Source of the DNA: Bacteroidaceae bacterium
GTDB taxonomy: Bacteria > Bacteroidota > Bacteroidia > Bacteroidales > Bacteroidaceae
Assembly: GCA_017650085.1 (NCBI GenBank)
Contig: JAGCFN010000148.1
Coordinates: forward strand, 1-58,073
Direction of reading: 5' to 3'
DNA: 58,073 nucleotides
The notes under the pieces were generated by a model. That model saw only the letters and a list, made by a program, of their open reading frames with translations, had not been told where the DNA came from and did not search any database. This document shows positions 8,785 through 18,761 of the stretch, in pieces. The position numbers were made by a program, and so were the translations under genes. Every line of letters begins with the position of its first letter. The first letter of the stretch is position 1.

Positions 8785-10881
8785 ATGATACAGAACAATC
8801 CAAATCAGCAACAAGAAGAGAAGAGCCTGCAGAAGTATGCACGCAATCTGGTGGACGAGGCCCGCGCAGGAAAGCTCGACCCCGTCATCGGTCGTGATGA
8901 CGAGATTCGCCGCGTCCTGCAGATTCTTTCTCGCAGAACGAAGAATAACCCTATTCTGATAGGTGAACCGGGTACGGGTAAAACTGCCATCGTGGAAGGT
9001 CTGGCGCACAGAATCCTGCGTGGCGATGTGCCCGAGAACCTGAAGAACAAGCAGCTCTACAGCCTCGACATGGGCGCGCTTGTAGCGGGTGCTATGTATA
9101 AGGGCGAGTTCGAGGAGCGACTGAAGAGTGTCGTCAAGGAAGTGACGGAGAGTCAGGGCGGCATCATCCTCTTTATCGACGAGATCCACACCCTCGTGGG
9201 CGCAGGAAAGGGCGAAGGTGCCATGGATGCCGCAAACATCCTGAAACCCGCGCTTGCAAGAGGCGAGATGAGAAGTATCGGCGCCACAACGCTCGACGAA
9301 TATCAGAAGTATTTCGAGAAGGACAAGGCGCTGGAACGCCGATTCCAGACCGTCATGGTGGACGAGCCCGATACGCTCTCCAGCATCAGCATCCTGCGTG
9401 GCTTGAAGGAGCGCTACGAGAACCACCACAAAGTGCGCATCCAGGACGATGCTGTCATCGCTGCCGTCCAACTCTCGCAACGTTACATCACAGAGCGCTT
9501 CCTGCCCGATAAGGCCATCGACCTGATGGACGAAGCCGCCGCGAAACTCCGTATGGAGCGCGATTCCGTGCCTGAAGAGCTTGATGAAATCAGTCGTCGC
9601 TTGAAGCAGCTTGAGATTGAAAGGGAAGCTATCCGTAGGGAAAGCAAAGAAGACCCTAAACTCTCTGCTATCGAGAAGGAGATAGCTGAACTGCGAGGAC
9701 AGGAGAAGGAGATGCGTCAGCAATGGGAGAACGAGAAGCACCAGGCCGACCAGATCCAGACCCTCAAAGACCGCATGCAACAGCTCCGACAGGAAGCCGA
9801 GCAGGCAGAACGCGACGGTAATTACGCTCAGGTTGCAGAGATTCGGTACTCGAAGCTGCCCGAACTCGAAAAACAGCTCAAGGAGAGCTCTTCTGTCAGC
9901 AACAAACTGCTCCGCGACGAAGTCACAGCCGACGACATTGCCGATGTGGTGAGCCGTTGGACGGGCATTCCCGTCTCGAAAATGCAGACAAGCGAGACCG
10001 AAAAGCTGCTCCATCTGGAAGAGGAACTTCACAAGCGCGTTGTCGGTCAGGAAGAAGCCATAGCAGCCGTCAGCAACGCCGTCCGTCGCAGCCGTGCAGG
10101 CTTGCAAGACCCGAAGCGTCCTATCGGTTCGTTCATTTTCCTCGGTTCGACAGGTGTGGGCAAGACTGAGCTTGCAAAAGCTTTGGCTGAATACCTCTTC
10201 GACGACGAGAGCATGATGACGCGCATCGATATGAGCGAGTATCAGGAGAAGTTCAGCGTGACCCGACTCATTGGCGCGCCTCCAGGATATGTGGGTTATG
10301 ACGAAGGCGGTCAACTGACTGAGGCCGTTCGCAGGAAGCCCTATCAGGTCGTGCTCTTTGACGAGATAGAGAAAGCGCATCCCGATGTCTTCAACACCCT
10401 GCTGCAAGTCCTCGACGATGGACGTCTGACCGACTCCAAAGGCCGTACCGTCAACTTCAAGAACACCATCATCATCATGACGAGCAACCTCCTGACTGGC
10501 GCCGACCTCGACAAGGGAGAGCAAGATGTGCGCGACATGTTGGTACAACGAGGCATCCGTCCCGAATTCCTGAACAGAATCGACGAAATCATCGTCTTCC
10601 ATCCCCTCAACTGGGGCGAAGTGAAGCAGATAGTCCGTCTGCAGGTCGAGGGAGTACAGAAGATGCTTAAGGAGAACGGCTTGACCTTGGAGGTAAGCGA
10701 CGAAGCCATCGACCTTCTCGCCAACGAGGGCTATGACCCCGACTTTGGTGCACGTCCCGTCAAGCGCGCCATCCAGCGCCTCCTGCTCGACGACCTCTCG
10801 AAGTCGCTCCTTGCAGGCCGACTTGACCGCAACCGTCCCATCAAGGTGGATGCCAAAGACGGCAAACTCACGATGGAATAA
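8785..10881 (+). CDS. clpB: ClpB-type disaggregase lacking the N-domain
   Basis: AAA+ chaperone that, with DnaK, threads aggregated proteins through a hexameric pore. The chosen start at 8785 has an AGGAGA 8 nt upstream. The longer frame from 8638 has no homology and runs into repeat A. The 698-residue protein starts directly at nucleotide-binding domain 1 (Walker A GEPGTGKT, residues 60-67; pore YKGEFEER). It keeps the coiled-coil M-domain (about 250-385) that separates ClpB from ClpA/ClpC, and NBD2 (GSTGVGKT, pore GYVGYDEGG). The usual N-terminal domain of about 150 residues is absent, as in the short isoform made by internal initiation in other bacteria. Here only the short form is encoded. 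Confidence 0.93.
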   Translation: MIQNNPNQQQEEKSLQKYARNLVDEARAGKLDPVIGRDDEIRRVLQILSRRTKNNPILIGEPGTGKTAIVEGLAHRILRGDVPENLKNKQLYSLDMGALVAGAMYKGEFEERLKSVVKEVTESQGGIILFIDEIHTLVGAGKGEGAMDAANILKPALARGEMRSIGATTLDEYQKYFEKDKALERRFQTVMVDEPDTLSSISILRGLKERYENHHKVRIQDDAVIAAVQLSQRYITERFLPDKAIDLMDEAAAKLRMERDSVPEELDEISRRLKQLEIEREAIRRESKEDPKLSAIEKEIAELRGQEKEMRQQWENEKHQADQIQTLKDRMQQLRQEAEQAERDGNYAQVAEIRYSKLPELEKQLKESSSVSNKLLRDEVTADDIADVVSRWTGIPVSKMQTSETEKLLHLEEELHKRVVGQEEAIAAVSNAVRRSRAGLQDPKRPIGSFIFLGSTGVGKTELAKALAEYLFDDESMMTRIDMSEYQEKFSVTRLIGAPPGYVGYDEGGQLTEAVRRKPYQVVLFDEIEKAHPDVFNTLLQVLDDGRLTDSKGRTVNFKNTIIIMTSNLLTGADLDKGEQDVRDMLVQRGIRPEFLNRIDEIIVFHPLNWGEVKQIVRLQVEGVQKMLKENGLTLEVSDEAIDLLANEGYDPDFGARPVKRAIQRLLLDDLSKSLLAGRLDRNRPIKVDAKDGKLTME

Positions 10882-10898
10882 GTCCGATAACAAACAAA

Positions 10899-10932
10899 GA
10901 AGCCGAGAGCAATGCCCTCGGCTTCTTCTTTT
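10899..10932. terminator. Bidirectional terminator between clpB and the lipoprotein gene
   Basis: Perfect 9-bp stem GAAGCCGAG/CTCGGCTTC with T-rich runs on both sides. It serves clpB (+) and the convergent lipoprotein gene (-). Confidence 0.88.
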
Positions 10933-10946
10933 ATGGCCTGATTGGA

Positions 10947-11531
10947 TTAGAGCTTAATCTTGTCGGCAGCGTTCTGGATGGCTTCGTTTGTCTTAGCCTT
11001 ACCTTCTTCAACAGCTGCCTTGCCTGCGTCAACTGCATCGTTAACTGCACCCTTAGCTGCGTCAACAGCGTCGTTTACAGCACCCTTAGCTGCGTCAACA
11101 GCGCCTTCCACAGCATCTTCTGCTGCATCAACTGCGCCTTCTACTGCATCTTCTGCAGCACCTTGTGCTTCTTCAACTGCTGCGCCAGGAAGAGCGGCAA
11201 CCTGGTCGAAAACCTTTGTCAGAGGAGTAACGTCGATGTTGAAATTCTTCAGAGCCTCAGCATTCTCTTCAACAAAAGCCTTGATCTTGGCAGCATACTG
11301 CGAAACCTTCTCGATGTTACCTGCATCCACGAGTTTGCTCAACTGAGTCTGGACGGTTTCGAGAGCAGCATTGATAGCTGTTGCATCACCAGCCTGAACC
11401 TTTTCAGCGAGAGCGCTAACGACTGCTTCGGGAGTAGCCTTCTCGAAATCGAGGTCTTCGGCGATCTTGTTACCTGTGCAAGCTGTCAAAAACATTGCAG
11501 CAACTGCTGCCATTGCAAAAAACTTTTTCAT
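10947..11531 (-). CDS. Ala-rich lipoprotein with 11-residue LEA-like repeats
   Basis: Function unknown. A lipoprotein signal peptide ends in the lipobox LTAC, making the mature N-terminus Cys18. Residues about 25-115 form a mixed helical domain. Residues about 118-190 are tandem 11-mers such as EGAVDAAEDAV and NDAVDAAKGAV, with alternating Ala and charged positions. This period is typical of LEA and apolipoprotein-type amphipathic helices, which can coat membranes or shield proteins during stress. The repeats are encoded by near-identical 33-bp units. It stands alone, convergent with the clpB chaperone gene. A structural envelope role is equally possible. Confidence 0.8.
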   Translation of the reverse strand: MKKFFAMAAVAAMFLTACTGNKIAEDLDFEKATPEAVVSALAEKVQAGDATAINAALETVQTQLSKLVDAGNIEKVSQYAAKIKAFVEENAEALKNFNIDVTPLTKVFDQVAALPGAAVEEAQGAAEDAVEGAVDAAEDAVEGAVDAAKGAVNDAVDAAKGAVNDAVDAGKAAVEEGKAKTNEAIQNAADKIKL

Positions 11532-11602
11532 AATTGTTTAATTAATAGGTTAATAAAAAGGGTTATTAAAACTGTTTATTCTCTCTTTCTTGTTTTGATT
11601 TC

Positions 11603-12658
11603 TTAATTTCTTATCTCCACACCTTCCGGAATGTCTATTTGAGTCGGTATCTGATTGCGTTTGAGCACATTTCCCTGGATGGTGATGTCGCGGAATTCGC
11701 CTGTGCCGTCGAAGCCCTTCACGTTGCTCGCAGGATTGATGTAGATGCCCCAGTGATTGTCGAGCAGCTGGTTGCTGCTGATGAGGACGTCGCTCATGAA
11801 ATAGTTGCCGTAGAACCCCGCTCCGGCGTTGCCGTAGGAGAGGTTGTCAATGACGCTGATGTGGCGTGCTCCCTGTATGCTGATGCCGTGATTTCGGCCG
11901 TTCTTCACGATGTTTCCGCGGATGATTTGGCCCTTGCCTTCCGTCATCGGCTGACGTCCGTTAGCACCATTCCCGAAGCGCGACTGATCCTCCACGAAGA
12001 TGCCGTTGTTGCCACAACCTACACAGATACAATTCGTTATGATGAAATTCTCGTCCTCGTAGCCACGAAGTCCGATGCCGATGCCGCTACCTCCGCCCTT
12101 TCCTTCCGTCCAGTTCCGACCGCCTTCTATCACGCGTACATTATTTATTAATACACGATTGAGGAAATCGACGCCAAGAGATGTCGCTGGCGTTCCGCGA
12201 AGCACGAGGTCGTCGAAAACAGCATCCGTAAGTGGTCGGATATTGAAGGCTTTGCAGTCGGTGGAGTAGGAGGTGGGCTTCATGCCGTAGCCATCGACGG
12301 TGAAATGCTCGAAACGCACGCTCTCGATAGCAGGGAAGTCGCCCTGCTTCGTGCTCTCGCCCATGAAGAGCGACCAGTTGCTCGTGCCAATCATCTTCAG
12401 GATGGTGCTCTGCACGGAGACGCCTTGCAGGCAAACCTTTGAGCGCCAATGGATGGTAGAGCGGAAGATGTACTGACCGGAAGCGAGCTGAATCGTTCCG
12501 CCGCCTTCGGAGTGCACTTTATCAACAAGAGCCTGGAGTCGTTGAGAGTTGTCCCACATCTGCGGAGCCACAAAATACTCAGCGGCTTCGTAAATGGCTG
12601 CGTCTGCTTGCCCAAAGAGCACAATCAGGCACAAAAACAACTTGAAACGTGTCATCAT
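11603..12658 (-). CDS. Secreted right-handed parallel beta-helix protein
   Basis: A signal peptide (about 1-20) precedes a pectate-lyase-like beta-helix. The first turns read GGGTIQLASGQYIFRSTIHW, and the body has repeated short strands with Asn-rich turns (NCICVGCGNNGIFVED, NGRNHGISIQGARHISVIDN). This architecture is shared by polysaccharide lyases, epimerases and GH28-like enzymes. I see no diagnostic catalytic set for a specific lyase family, so the substrate is open. At 351 residues it is complete. The nearest carbohydrate genes are more than 20 kb away. Confidence 0.75.
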   Translation of the reverse strand: MMTRFKLFLCLIVLFGQADAAIYEAAEYFVAPQMWDNSQRLQALVDKVHSEGGGTIQLASGQYIFRSTIHWRSKVCLQGVSVQSTILKMIGTSNWSLFMGESTKQGDFPAIESVRFEHFTVDGYGMKPTSYSTDCKAFNIRPLTDAVFDDLVLRGTPATSLGVDFLNRVLINNVRVIEGGRNWTEGKGGGSGIGIGLRGYEDENFIITNCICVGCGNNGIFVEDQSRFGNGANGRQPMTEGKGQIIRGNIVKNGRNHGISIQGARHISVIDNLSYGNAGAGFYGNYFMSDVLISSNQLLDNHWGIYINPASNVKGFDGTGEFRDITIQGNVLKRNQIPTQIDIPEGVEIRN

Positions 12659-12767
12659 TTCAAAAAATGAGGCATTTCCGCAGCGAATTTACATTTATTA
12701 GACGATATCAGCAAAGAAAAATGCAAGAAATTTGCCGTCTGAGCTTGAAAATTACGTAAAATATCCT

Positions 12768-12775
12768 TATTTTTG
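12768..12775 (+). promoter_or_regulatory. -7 box upstream of the 12786 gene
   Basis: TATTTTTG matches TAnnTTTG. It lies only 10 nt before the ATG at 12786, which implies a very short or absent leader. It also overlaps codons that an upstream start at 12732 would need, so it argues for the later start. Confidence 0.6.
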
Positions 12776-12785
12776 TACTCAAAAT

Positions 12786-13313
12786 ATGCTGAAAGTCACA
12801 AATCCACTCGTTTGGTTGGCCCGTTTCCGTCATCGAAAGGGTTACGGCGTTCACAGTCCTTTTGCCTTCCGTTTCATCACGGATGTCATTTATGAGCATC
12901 AGCCTTACTATGCTTACAAGGAACTGGACGCGCAACTGCCCTTCAGCAAGCGGTTTCGGCAGCGAAAAGGACTGCATCTGCTCCTTCGTCTGGCCAATCA
13001 TCTGCAACCTTCCACCATCTTGCTCCCCAAAGATGCATGGTGGGAGAAACGCTATCTGCAGAACGGTTGCAAGAGCGCCAGAATACATTGTGTCAAGCAA
13101 GTAGGGGAGGTGAGTATGTGCTTCCTGAAAGAGCCCGCAGACGAGGTTTTGCAGCATCTGGGAGAACATTCCGTGCTCTTGCTTGACAACTTGCACCGGT
13201 ATCGCGAATGGTTCAAAAGCATCCCATCCGTTGTCAGTTTCGATCTCTACGACTTTGGCATAGCCTTCTTCGACAAACAATACAACAATCAATACTATAA
13301 AGTGAATTTCTGA
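12786..13313 (+). CDS. Conserved Bacteroidetes protein, methyltransferase-like
   Basis: A 175-residue protein opening with LVWLARFRHRKGYGVHSPFAFRFITDV-type sequence (about residues 8-34), a block I associate with a Bacteroidetes family annotated as SAM-dependent methyltransferase-like. The rest looks like a reduced Rossmann core (ILLPKDAWW, HSVLLLDNLHRYREW). No clear glycine-rich SAM motif I is visible, so catalytic activity is doubtful. It overlaps the cobalamin adenosyltransferase start by 1 nt (TGATG), which suggests translational coupling. Confidence 0.7.
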   Translation: MLKVTNPLVWLARFRHRKGYGVHSPFAFRFITDVIYEHQPYYAYKELDAQLPFSKRFRQRKGLHLLLRLANHLQPSTILLPKDAWWEKRYLQNGCKSARIHCVKQVGEVSMCFLKEPADEVLQHLGEHSVLLLDNLHRYREWFKSIPSVVSFDLYDFGIAFFDKQYNNQYYKVNF

Positions 13314-13849
13314 TGAAAGTCTATACTAAAACAGGTGATGCCGGAACGACCTCCCTCGTTGGCGGCAAACGCGTTCCGAAGGATTGTGCGCGGCTGGAAA
13401 GTTACGGCACAATCGATGAGCTGAATGCTCATGTCGGCCTTTTGCTTATCTATGTCTCTGAGAATCAGGACAGGGAATGCCTCATTTCCATTCAGAACCG
13501 TCTCTTCGTCGTAGGTGCTCAACTTGCAACCGAAGCGCCGAATGTGCCTTCCTCGGTCATCACGGACGATGATGTTTCAATCCTAGAGAACAACATAGAC
13601 AAGGCTAGCGAAGGATTGCCGAGATGGCGGGGTTTCACGCTTCCTGGAGGCTGCAGAGAAGCAGCTGAAGCGCATGTTTGCCGCACTGTCTGCCGACGAG
13701 CCGAACGTCGCATCCTGACACTCAATTCCGAGGAAAAAGTCGACCCGCAGCTCCTCAAATACATTAATCGCCTAAGCGACTACTTCTATGTTCTCGCTCT
13801 TCGTCTGAATTTTTTGCATGGAACGGAAGAAATTTTGTGGCAAAAATGA
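13313..13849 (+). CDS. Cob(I)alamin adenosyltransferase, PduO type
   Basis: Transfers the adenosyl group of ATP to cob(I)alamin to make coenzyme B12, needed by methylmalonyl-CoA mutase in propionate-forming Bacteroidales. Key blocks are KVYTKTGDAGTTSLVGG (residues 2-18, ATP site), SYGTIDELNAHVG (about 30-42) and the CRTVCRRAERR helix (about 122-132), all hallmarks of the PduO-type trimer. Its 178 residues are a full-length single domain. It is coupled to the upstream gene by a TGATG overlap. Confidence 0.93.
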   Translation: MKVYTKTGDAGTTSLVGGKRVPKDCARLESYGTIDELNAHVGLLLIYVSENQDRECLISIQNRLFVVGAQLATEAPNVPSSVITDDDVSILENNIDKASEGLPRWRGFTLPGGCREAAEAHVCRTVCRRAERRILTLNSEEKVDPQLLKYINRLSDYFYVLALRLNFLHGTEEILWQK

Positions 13850-13870
13850 TGCAGATAATAAAAAATGTTG

Positions 13871-13878
13871 TATCTTTG
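13871..13878 (+). promoter_or_regulatory. -7 box of the DUF2795 gene promoter
   Basis: TATCTTTG followed by CACACC matches TAnnTTTG, about 54 nt upstream of the ATG at 13932. Confidence 0.75.
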
Positions 13879-13931
13879 CACACCGAAATTGAAAAAACAC
13901 TAAGAATACACTAAAAAGCACTAAAAACTCT

Positions 13932-14153
13932 ATGTATTGGACATTGGAATTAGCTTCAAGATTGGAAGATGCACCTTGGCCCGCAACCAGGGAAGAGTTG
14001 ATTGACTACGCAACCCGTAGTGGCGCACCTCTCGAAGTCATCGAAAACCTGACTGAAATGGAAGATGAAGGCGAAGTCTACGAAACCATCGAAGACATTT
14101 GGCCCGACTATCCTACCAAGGACGACTTCCTCTTCAACGAAGACGAATATTAG
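13932..14153 (+). CDS. DUF2795 small acidic protein
   Basis: A 73-residue acidic cytoplasmic protein conserved in Bacteroidetes. It shows the DUF2795 pattern: PWPATREELIDYATRSGAP, then a Leu/Glu helix, and a C-terminal IWPDYPTKDDFLFNEDEY-type tail. Function is unknown. The gene is monocistronic, with its own strong promoter and terminator, which suggests high expression. Confidence 0.85.
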   Translation: MYWTLELASRLEDAPWPATREELIDYATRSGAPLEVIENLTEMEDEGEVYETIEDIWPDYPTKDDFLFNEDEY

Positions 14154-14182
14154 AAGGCAATATATTATTCAAACTATTTAAA

Positions 14183-14230
14183 ACCAGCGAGATGGACAAT
14201 GATTTATTTGTTTGTCTCGCTGGTGTTTTA
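14183..14230 (+). terminator. Terminator of the DUF2795 gene
   Basis: 10-bp stem ACCAGCGAGA/TCTCGCTGGT followed by GTTTTATAG. It sits between two convergent genes and may also end the minus-strand amidotransferase operon, although the T-run there is poor. Confidence 0.7.
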
Positions 14231-14253
14231 TAGCTCTTTCTTAAATTCCGGTT

Positions 14254-17058
14254 TTACAAATATGACAAATAGAGGTAGTTGGTCTGGGCAGGGTATTCTG
14301 CAGCAAGGGTGTCAATCTGATTGACTGTCGGCATAATGCCTAATTCCTGACGCCATTTGCGAACTGCAAGTCCTGCTCGTTCCATATTCATGCCTGATTC
14401 GAGACCAAGGGCACGAGCTATTTGGAAATCGGAGAAGCCGTACGTCTTCGCTTCAAGCAACAGCGTGGAAAACTCCGGGGCTTCGAGGGCTTCCAGGAAT
14501 TCAGAATACTCAGCGCTGCCATAGTATTCCGCTAACCATGAGAACTCCTTGAGCCTGTCGTTGACCAACACGATGTGCTTGAGCTTCTCGAGGAACCAAC
14601 GGTCAATTTTTGTCAGGCGATGTATCTGCTCAACAGAATACCCCATCATCATGGCCTTGGCAACGGCGAAAACACGTAAGTCCGTAGCATGTTGGAGAGC
14701 TTCGGGAACGTTCGGAATCTTAATCTCGTGGTTATCCACAAAACCATGCATACCTTGTCCTATCATGCGCAAGCCTTTCTGTATGGCCTCTTCGAAAGTG
14801 CGACCAATAGCCATCACTTCGCCTACGCTCTTCATGCTGGAGCCTAACTCGTGGTTCACGCCGTGGAACTTGGAGAGGTCCCAACGCGGAATCTTGCATA
14901 CCACATAGTCGAGGGCAGGCTCGAAGAAGGCGCTGGTGGTCTTAGTGACGGAGTTCTTCAGCTCGAAGAGTCCATAGCCGAGGCCGAGCTTGGCAGCGAC
15001 GAAGGCCAAAGGATAGCCTGTGGCTTTGCTTGCCAGAGCAGATGAGCGGCTGAGACGGGCGTTGACTTCGATGACGCGATAGTCTTCGGAAGCAGGGTCG
15101 AGAGCATATTGCACATTGCATTCGCCAACAATGCCGATATGACGTATTATCTTGATGGCAAGTGCACGCAGCTTATGGTACTCGCTATTGCTGAGTGTCT
15201 GCGAGGGAGCTACCACTATGCTCTCGCCCGTATGGATGCCGAGAGGGTCGAAGTTCTCCATGTTGCAGACCGTGATGCAGTTGTCGTAGCGGTCGCGCAC
15301 CACTTCATATTCAATCTCCTTCCATCCTTTCAGGGACTTCTCGACCAGCACCTGAGGCGAGAAGGCAAATGCTTCCTCTGCTTGTGCCAACAGTTCGTCA
15401 TCGTTGTCGCAGAAGCCCGAACCAAGGCCACCGAGGGCATAGGCGGCACGCAGGATGACGGGAAAACCCAACTCGTGTGCTGCCTTTTGTACCTCCTCGA
15501 TAGTGCTGCAAGCCTCGCTTTTGATGGTCTTCACGCCAATCTCATCAAGTCGCTTGACAAAGAGGTCGCGATCTTCGGTGTCGATGATTGCCTGAACAGG
15601 TGTGCCAAGCACTTTGACACCATACTTTTCGAAGACACCTTTCTTATATAGTTCCACACCGCAGTTCAAAGCCGTCTGTCCGCCGAAGCTCAACAGGATG
15701 CCATCCGGTCGCTCCTTTTCTATGACATGCTCCACGAACTCAGGCGTAACGGGTTGGAAATAGACAGTGTCTGCAACGTCCTTCGAGGTTTGAACAGTTG
15801 CGATATTAGGATTGATGAGCACCGACTTGACGCCCTCTTCTTTCAAGGCTTTCAGCGCTTGAGCGCCGCTATAATCAAACTCTCCTGCCTGACCAATCTT
15901 GAGGGCGCCACTGCCAAGAAGGAGAACTTTCTCTGGGCGTTTACTCATTTGGCCGTTTGGTTGTTTAGGTGAATCAGCTTCTTTTCCCAAACGACTAACA
16001 AACTCATCGAACATCCATTCCGTATCAGTTGGTCCGGAGCAGGCTTCGGGGTGGAACTGTGCAGAGAACCACGGCATTGTCTTGTGGCGAATGCCTTCGT
16101 TGGAGCCGTCGTTCATGTTTACGAACAGAGGTTCCCAGTCGGCAGGCAATGTCGAGGCATCGACGGCATAGCCATGATTCTGGCTCGTAATAAAGCACCT
16201 AGTGGTACCCACATGCTGCACTGGCTGGTTATGACTGCGGTGTCCATACTTCAGTTTATACGTCTTAGCACCTGCTGCCCTTGCTAGAAGTTGATTGCCA
16301 AGACAAATACCCATGAGTGGTCGCACGTTTGGATTGTTCAAGAAGGTACGAATGTGCTCAACAGTTTTACTGCATTGTTCAGGGTCACCAGGACCATTCG
16401 CAAGGAACAAACCATCGAAGTCAAGCTGGTTGAAATCATAGTTCCATGGAACCCTGATGACCTCTACGCCTCGACTAATTAAGCAGCGGATGATGTTTGC
16501 CTTGACGCCACAGTCAACAAGCACGACTCGTTTACCAGCTCCCTCATTATAGCGGATGATTTCTTTGCAACTCACTTGCTCCACCCAATTGATGCTTCCG
16601 TAATCTATGATCTCAGGATATTCAGAGTCCTCCGAAACGACAATTCTCCCTCTCATTACACCACACTCTCTGAGCCGCTTAGTGAGCCTTCGCGTATCGA
16701 CACCGGTGATGGCGGGAATCTTCTCGCGCCTTAACCATTCGGAGAGAGACTCCTTGGCATTCCAATGGCTGTACTTCTCGCTATAGTCTGCTACAACAAG
16801 GCCTTTGACATGAATCCTCTCGCTTTCCATGAACTTTGGCAAAGGCACGCCTCCTGTATATGGAACACCATAGTTTCCTATCAAGGGATAAGTAGTCACC
16901 AGTATCTGTCCTGCATAGCTTGGGTCGGTCAGGCTTTCCGGGTAGCCTGTCATCGCAGTATTGAACACCACTTCGCCAACAGCATTAGCTTCGTAGCCAA
17001 ATGACCAGCCACAGAACTCTGTGCCATCATCAAGTATCAGTCTTGCTTCTCGCTTCAT
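14254..17058 (-). CDS. CarA fused to the first half of CarB (GATase-CPS.A)
   Basis: A glutamine-dependent carbamoyl-phosphate synthetase fusion. Residues 1-358 are a complete small subunit with catalytic Cys252 (GICLGNQ) and His336/Glu338 (FHPEA). After a short linker, residues 371-934 are the N-terminal synthetase half of the large subunit (ATP-grasp, [20 protein letters not shown] region) plus the oligomerisation domain, ending TNYLYLSYL. The second synthetase half (carbamate phosphorylation) and the allosteric domain are missing; no homology continues past the stop, and a terminator follows. The sequence style resembles the animal CAD GLN-CPS.A region. Homodimers of single CPS halves are known to be catalytic in engineered systems, so activity is possible but unproven. 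It is the last gene of the pyrG-purF-asnB operon. Confidence 0.9.
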   Translation of the reverse strand: MKREARLILDDGTEFCGWSFGYEANAVGEVVFNTAMTGYPESLTDPSYAGQILVTTYPLIGNYGVPYTGGVPLPKFMESERIHVKGLVVADYSEKYSHWNAKESLSEWLRREKIPAITGVDTRRLTKRLRECGVMRGRIVVSEDSEYPEIIDYGSINWVEQVSCKEIIRYNEGAGKRVVLVDCGVKANIIRCLISRGVEVIRVPWNYDFNQLDFDGLFLANGPGDPEQCSKTVEHIRTFLNNPNVRPLMGICLGNQLLARAAGAKTYKLKYGHRSHNQPVQHVGTTRCFITSQNHGYAVDASTLPADWEPLFVNMNDGSNEGIRHKTMPWFSAQFHPEACSGPTDTEWMFDEFVSRLGKEADSPKQPNGQMSKRPEKVLLLGSGALKIGQAGEFDYSGAQALKALKEEGVKSVLINPNIATVQTSKDVADTVYFQPVTPEFVEHVIEKERPDGILLSFGGQTALNCGVELYKKGVFEKYGVKVLGTPVQAIIDTEDRDLFVKRLDEIGVKTIKSEACSTIEEVQKAAHELGFPVILRAAYALGGLGSGFCDNDDELLAQAEEAFAFSPQVLVEKSLKGWKEIEYEVVRDRYDNCITVCNMENFDPLGIHTGESIVVAPSQTLSNSEYHKLRALAIKIIRHIGIVGECNVQYALDPASEDYRVIEVNARLSRSSALASKATGYPLAFVAAKLGLGYGLFELKNSVTKTTSAFFEPALDYVVCKIPRWDLSKFHGVNHELGSSMKSVGEVMAIGRTFEEAIQKGLRMIGQGMHGFVDNHEIKIPNVPEALQHATDLRVFAVAKAMMMGYSVEQIHRLTKIDRWFLEKLKHIVLVNDRLKEFSWLAEYYGSAEYSEFLEALEAPEFSTLLLEAKTYGFSDFQIARALGLESGMNMERAGLAVRKWRQELGIMPTVNQIDTLAAEYPAQTNYLYLSYL

Positions 17059-17073
17059 TATTTTGTTATTATG

Positions 17074-18738
17074 TCAATATGCCTGTTCGTGAACACCTTT
17101 GACAGCTCTTCCGCTGGGGTCGTTCATATTCTTGAATGCCGCATCCCATTCAAGAGCGATGGCTGTGGAGCACGCCACGCTTGCCTCCTGATTGACGCTT
17201 TGGGCAGCAGAGTCGCTGGGGAAATGTTCGGCGAAGATGCTGCGATAGTAATACTCCTCCTTGTTGAGCGGCGGATTGATGGGGAAGCGTTCTGCAGCAT
17301 GTGCCATCTGTTCATCGCTGACAGCTTCGGAGGTAATCTTCTTCAACGTGTCAATCCACGAGTAACCTACGCCATCGCTGAACTGTTCCTTCTGTCGCCA
17401 AGCTATCTCCGCGGGCAACATGTCGGCAAAAGCCTCGCGGACTATTTTCTTCTCAATTGTCGAGCCTGGACACATCTTTGCTTCGGGATTGGTGCGCATG
17501 GCCACATCGAGGAACTCCTTGTCGAGGAAAGGCACACGCCCCTCTACGCCCCAAGCCGAGAGGCTCTTGTTGGCACGGAGGCAATCGTAGTAGTGAAGCT
17601 TGCTGAGCTTACGAACCGTCTCCTCGTGGAAGGCCTTTTCGCTGGGTGCTTTGTGGAAATAAAGGTAGCCGCCGAACACTTCGTCTGCACCCTCGCCGCT
17701 GAGCACCATCTTGATACCCATCGACTTGATGACACGGGCTAGCAGGTACATCGGGGTTGAAGCACGGACGGTCGTCACGTCGTATGTCTCGATGAAGTAG
17801 ATGACGTCGCGTATGGCATCAAGCCCCTCCTGTATGGTGTAATTGATTTCGTGGTGCACGGTGCCGATGTGGTCAGCCACCAGCTTCGCTTTTGCCAAGT
17901 CTGGTGCTCCCTTTAAGCCTACTGCGAAGGAGTGCAAGCGAGGCCAATAGGCTCGTGTCTGCGAATTGTCTTCTATGCGATGCTCGCTGAACTTCTCGGC
18001 TATGGCAGAGATGACAGAAGAGTCAAGCCCGCCGCTGAGCAGAACGCCATAAGGAACGTCGGACATTAACTGACGCTTCACGGAGTCTTTCAGAGCATCG
18101 CGGATAGCATCAACACTTGCTTCGTTGTCCTTTACAGCATCATAGTCGAACCAATCGCGCTTGTAATACCTTTTTATTCCTGGTTCTTCACTCCAGTAAT
18201 AGTGCCCTGGCAGGAAAGGCTCATATCGTTCACACTGACCTTCGATTGCCTTCAGTTCGGAAGCCACATACACCGTACCGTCACTGTCATAACCTATATA
18301 TAAAGGTATCACGCCGATGGGGTCGCGGGCAATCAGGAAAGCATCCTTCTCTTCGTCATAAAGGGCGAAGGCAAAGATGCCATTGATGTCCTCCAGAAAG
18401 TCGATGCCCTTGTCGCGATAGAGCGCAAGGATGACTTCGCAGTCGCTGCCTGTCTGGAAGTCATACTGTCCTGCATATCGGCGACGAATCTCCTGATGAT
18501 TGTAAATCTCGCCATTGACAGCCAACACTTGTTTCTTGTCGGACGAGAACAAAGGCTGTCCTCCACTTTCCGGGTCAACGATGGAGAGACGTTCGTGAGC
18601 AAGGATAGCCGAGCCGCCACAATAGATGCCACTCCAGTCCGGGCCGCGATGACGTATCTTCTGACTCATGCGCAGCGCCTTATCGCGCAGTTCGTGCGTC
18701 TGCTGCTTAATGTTGAAGATTGATACTATTCCACACAT
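17074..18738 (-). CDS. asnB: Asparagine synthase, glutamine-hydrolysing
   Basis: Makes asparagine from aspartate, ATP and glutamine. Cys2 of MCGIVSIF is the class II amidotransferase nucleophile after Met removal. RHRGPD and VNGEIYNH blocks complete the glutaminase domain (about 1-200). The synthetase domain has the PP-loop SGGLDSS (about 235) and GEGADEVFGGY. The 554 residues are full length. It lies 23 nt after the PurF paralogue and 15 nt before the carbamoyl-phosphate synthetase fusion. Confidence 0.96.
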   Translation of the reverse strand: MCGIVSIFNIKQQTHELRDKALRMSQKIRHRGPDWSGIYCGGSAILAHERLSIVDPESGGQPLFSSDKKQVLAVNGEIYNHQEIRRRYAGQYDFQTGSDCEVILALYRDKGIDFLEDINGIFAFALYDEEKDAFLIARDPIGVIPLYIGYDSDGTVYVASELKAIEGQCERYEPFLPGHYYWSEEPGIKRYYKRDWFDYDAVKDNEASVDAIRDALKDSVKRQLMSDVPYGVLLSGGLDSSVISAIAEKFSEHRIEDNSQTRAYWPRLHSFAVGLKGAPDLAKAKLVADHIGTVHHEINYTIQEGLDAIRDVIYFIETYDVTTVRASTPMYLLARVIKSMGIKMVLSGEGADEVFGGYLYFHKAPSEKAFHEETVRKLSKLHYYDCLRANKSLSAWGVEGRVPFLDKEFLDVAMRTNPEAKMCPGSTIEKKIVREAFADMLPAEIAWRQKEQFSDGVGYSWIDTLKKITSEAVSDEQMAHAAERFPINPPLNKEEYYYRSIFAEHFPSDSAAQSVNQEASVACSTAIALEWDAAFKNMNDPSGRAVKGVHEQAY

Positions 18739-18761
18739 GATGTGATTAACTATATGACTAT

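Noticed and set aside
12708..13292. Minus-strand 194-residue frame opposite the methyltransferase-like gene
   Set aside because: The plus-strand frame has the conserved GVHSPFAFRF block, a promoter and a coupled downstream gene. The antisense frame has none.
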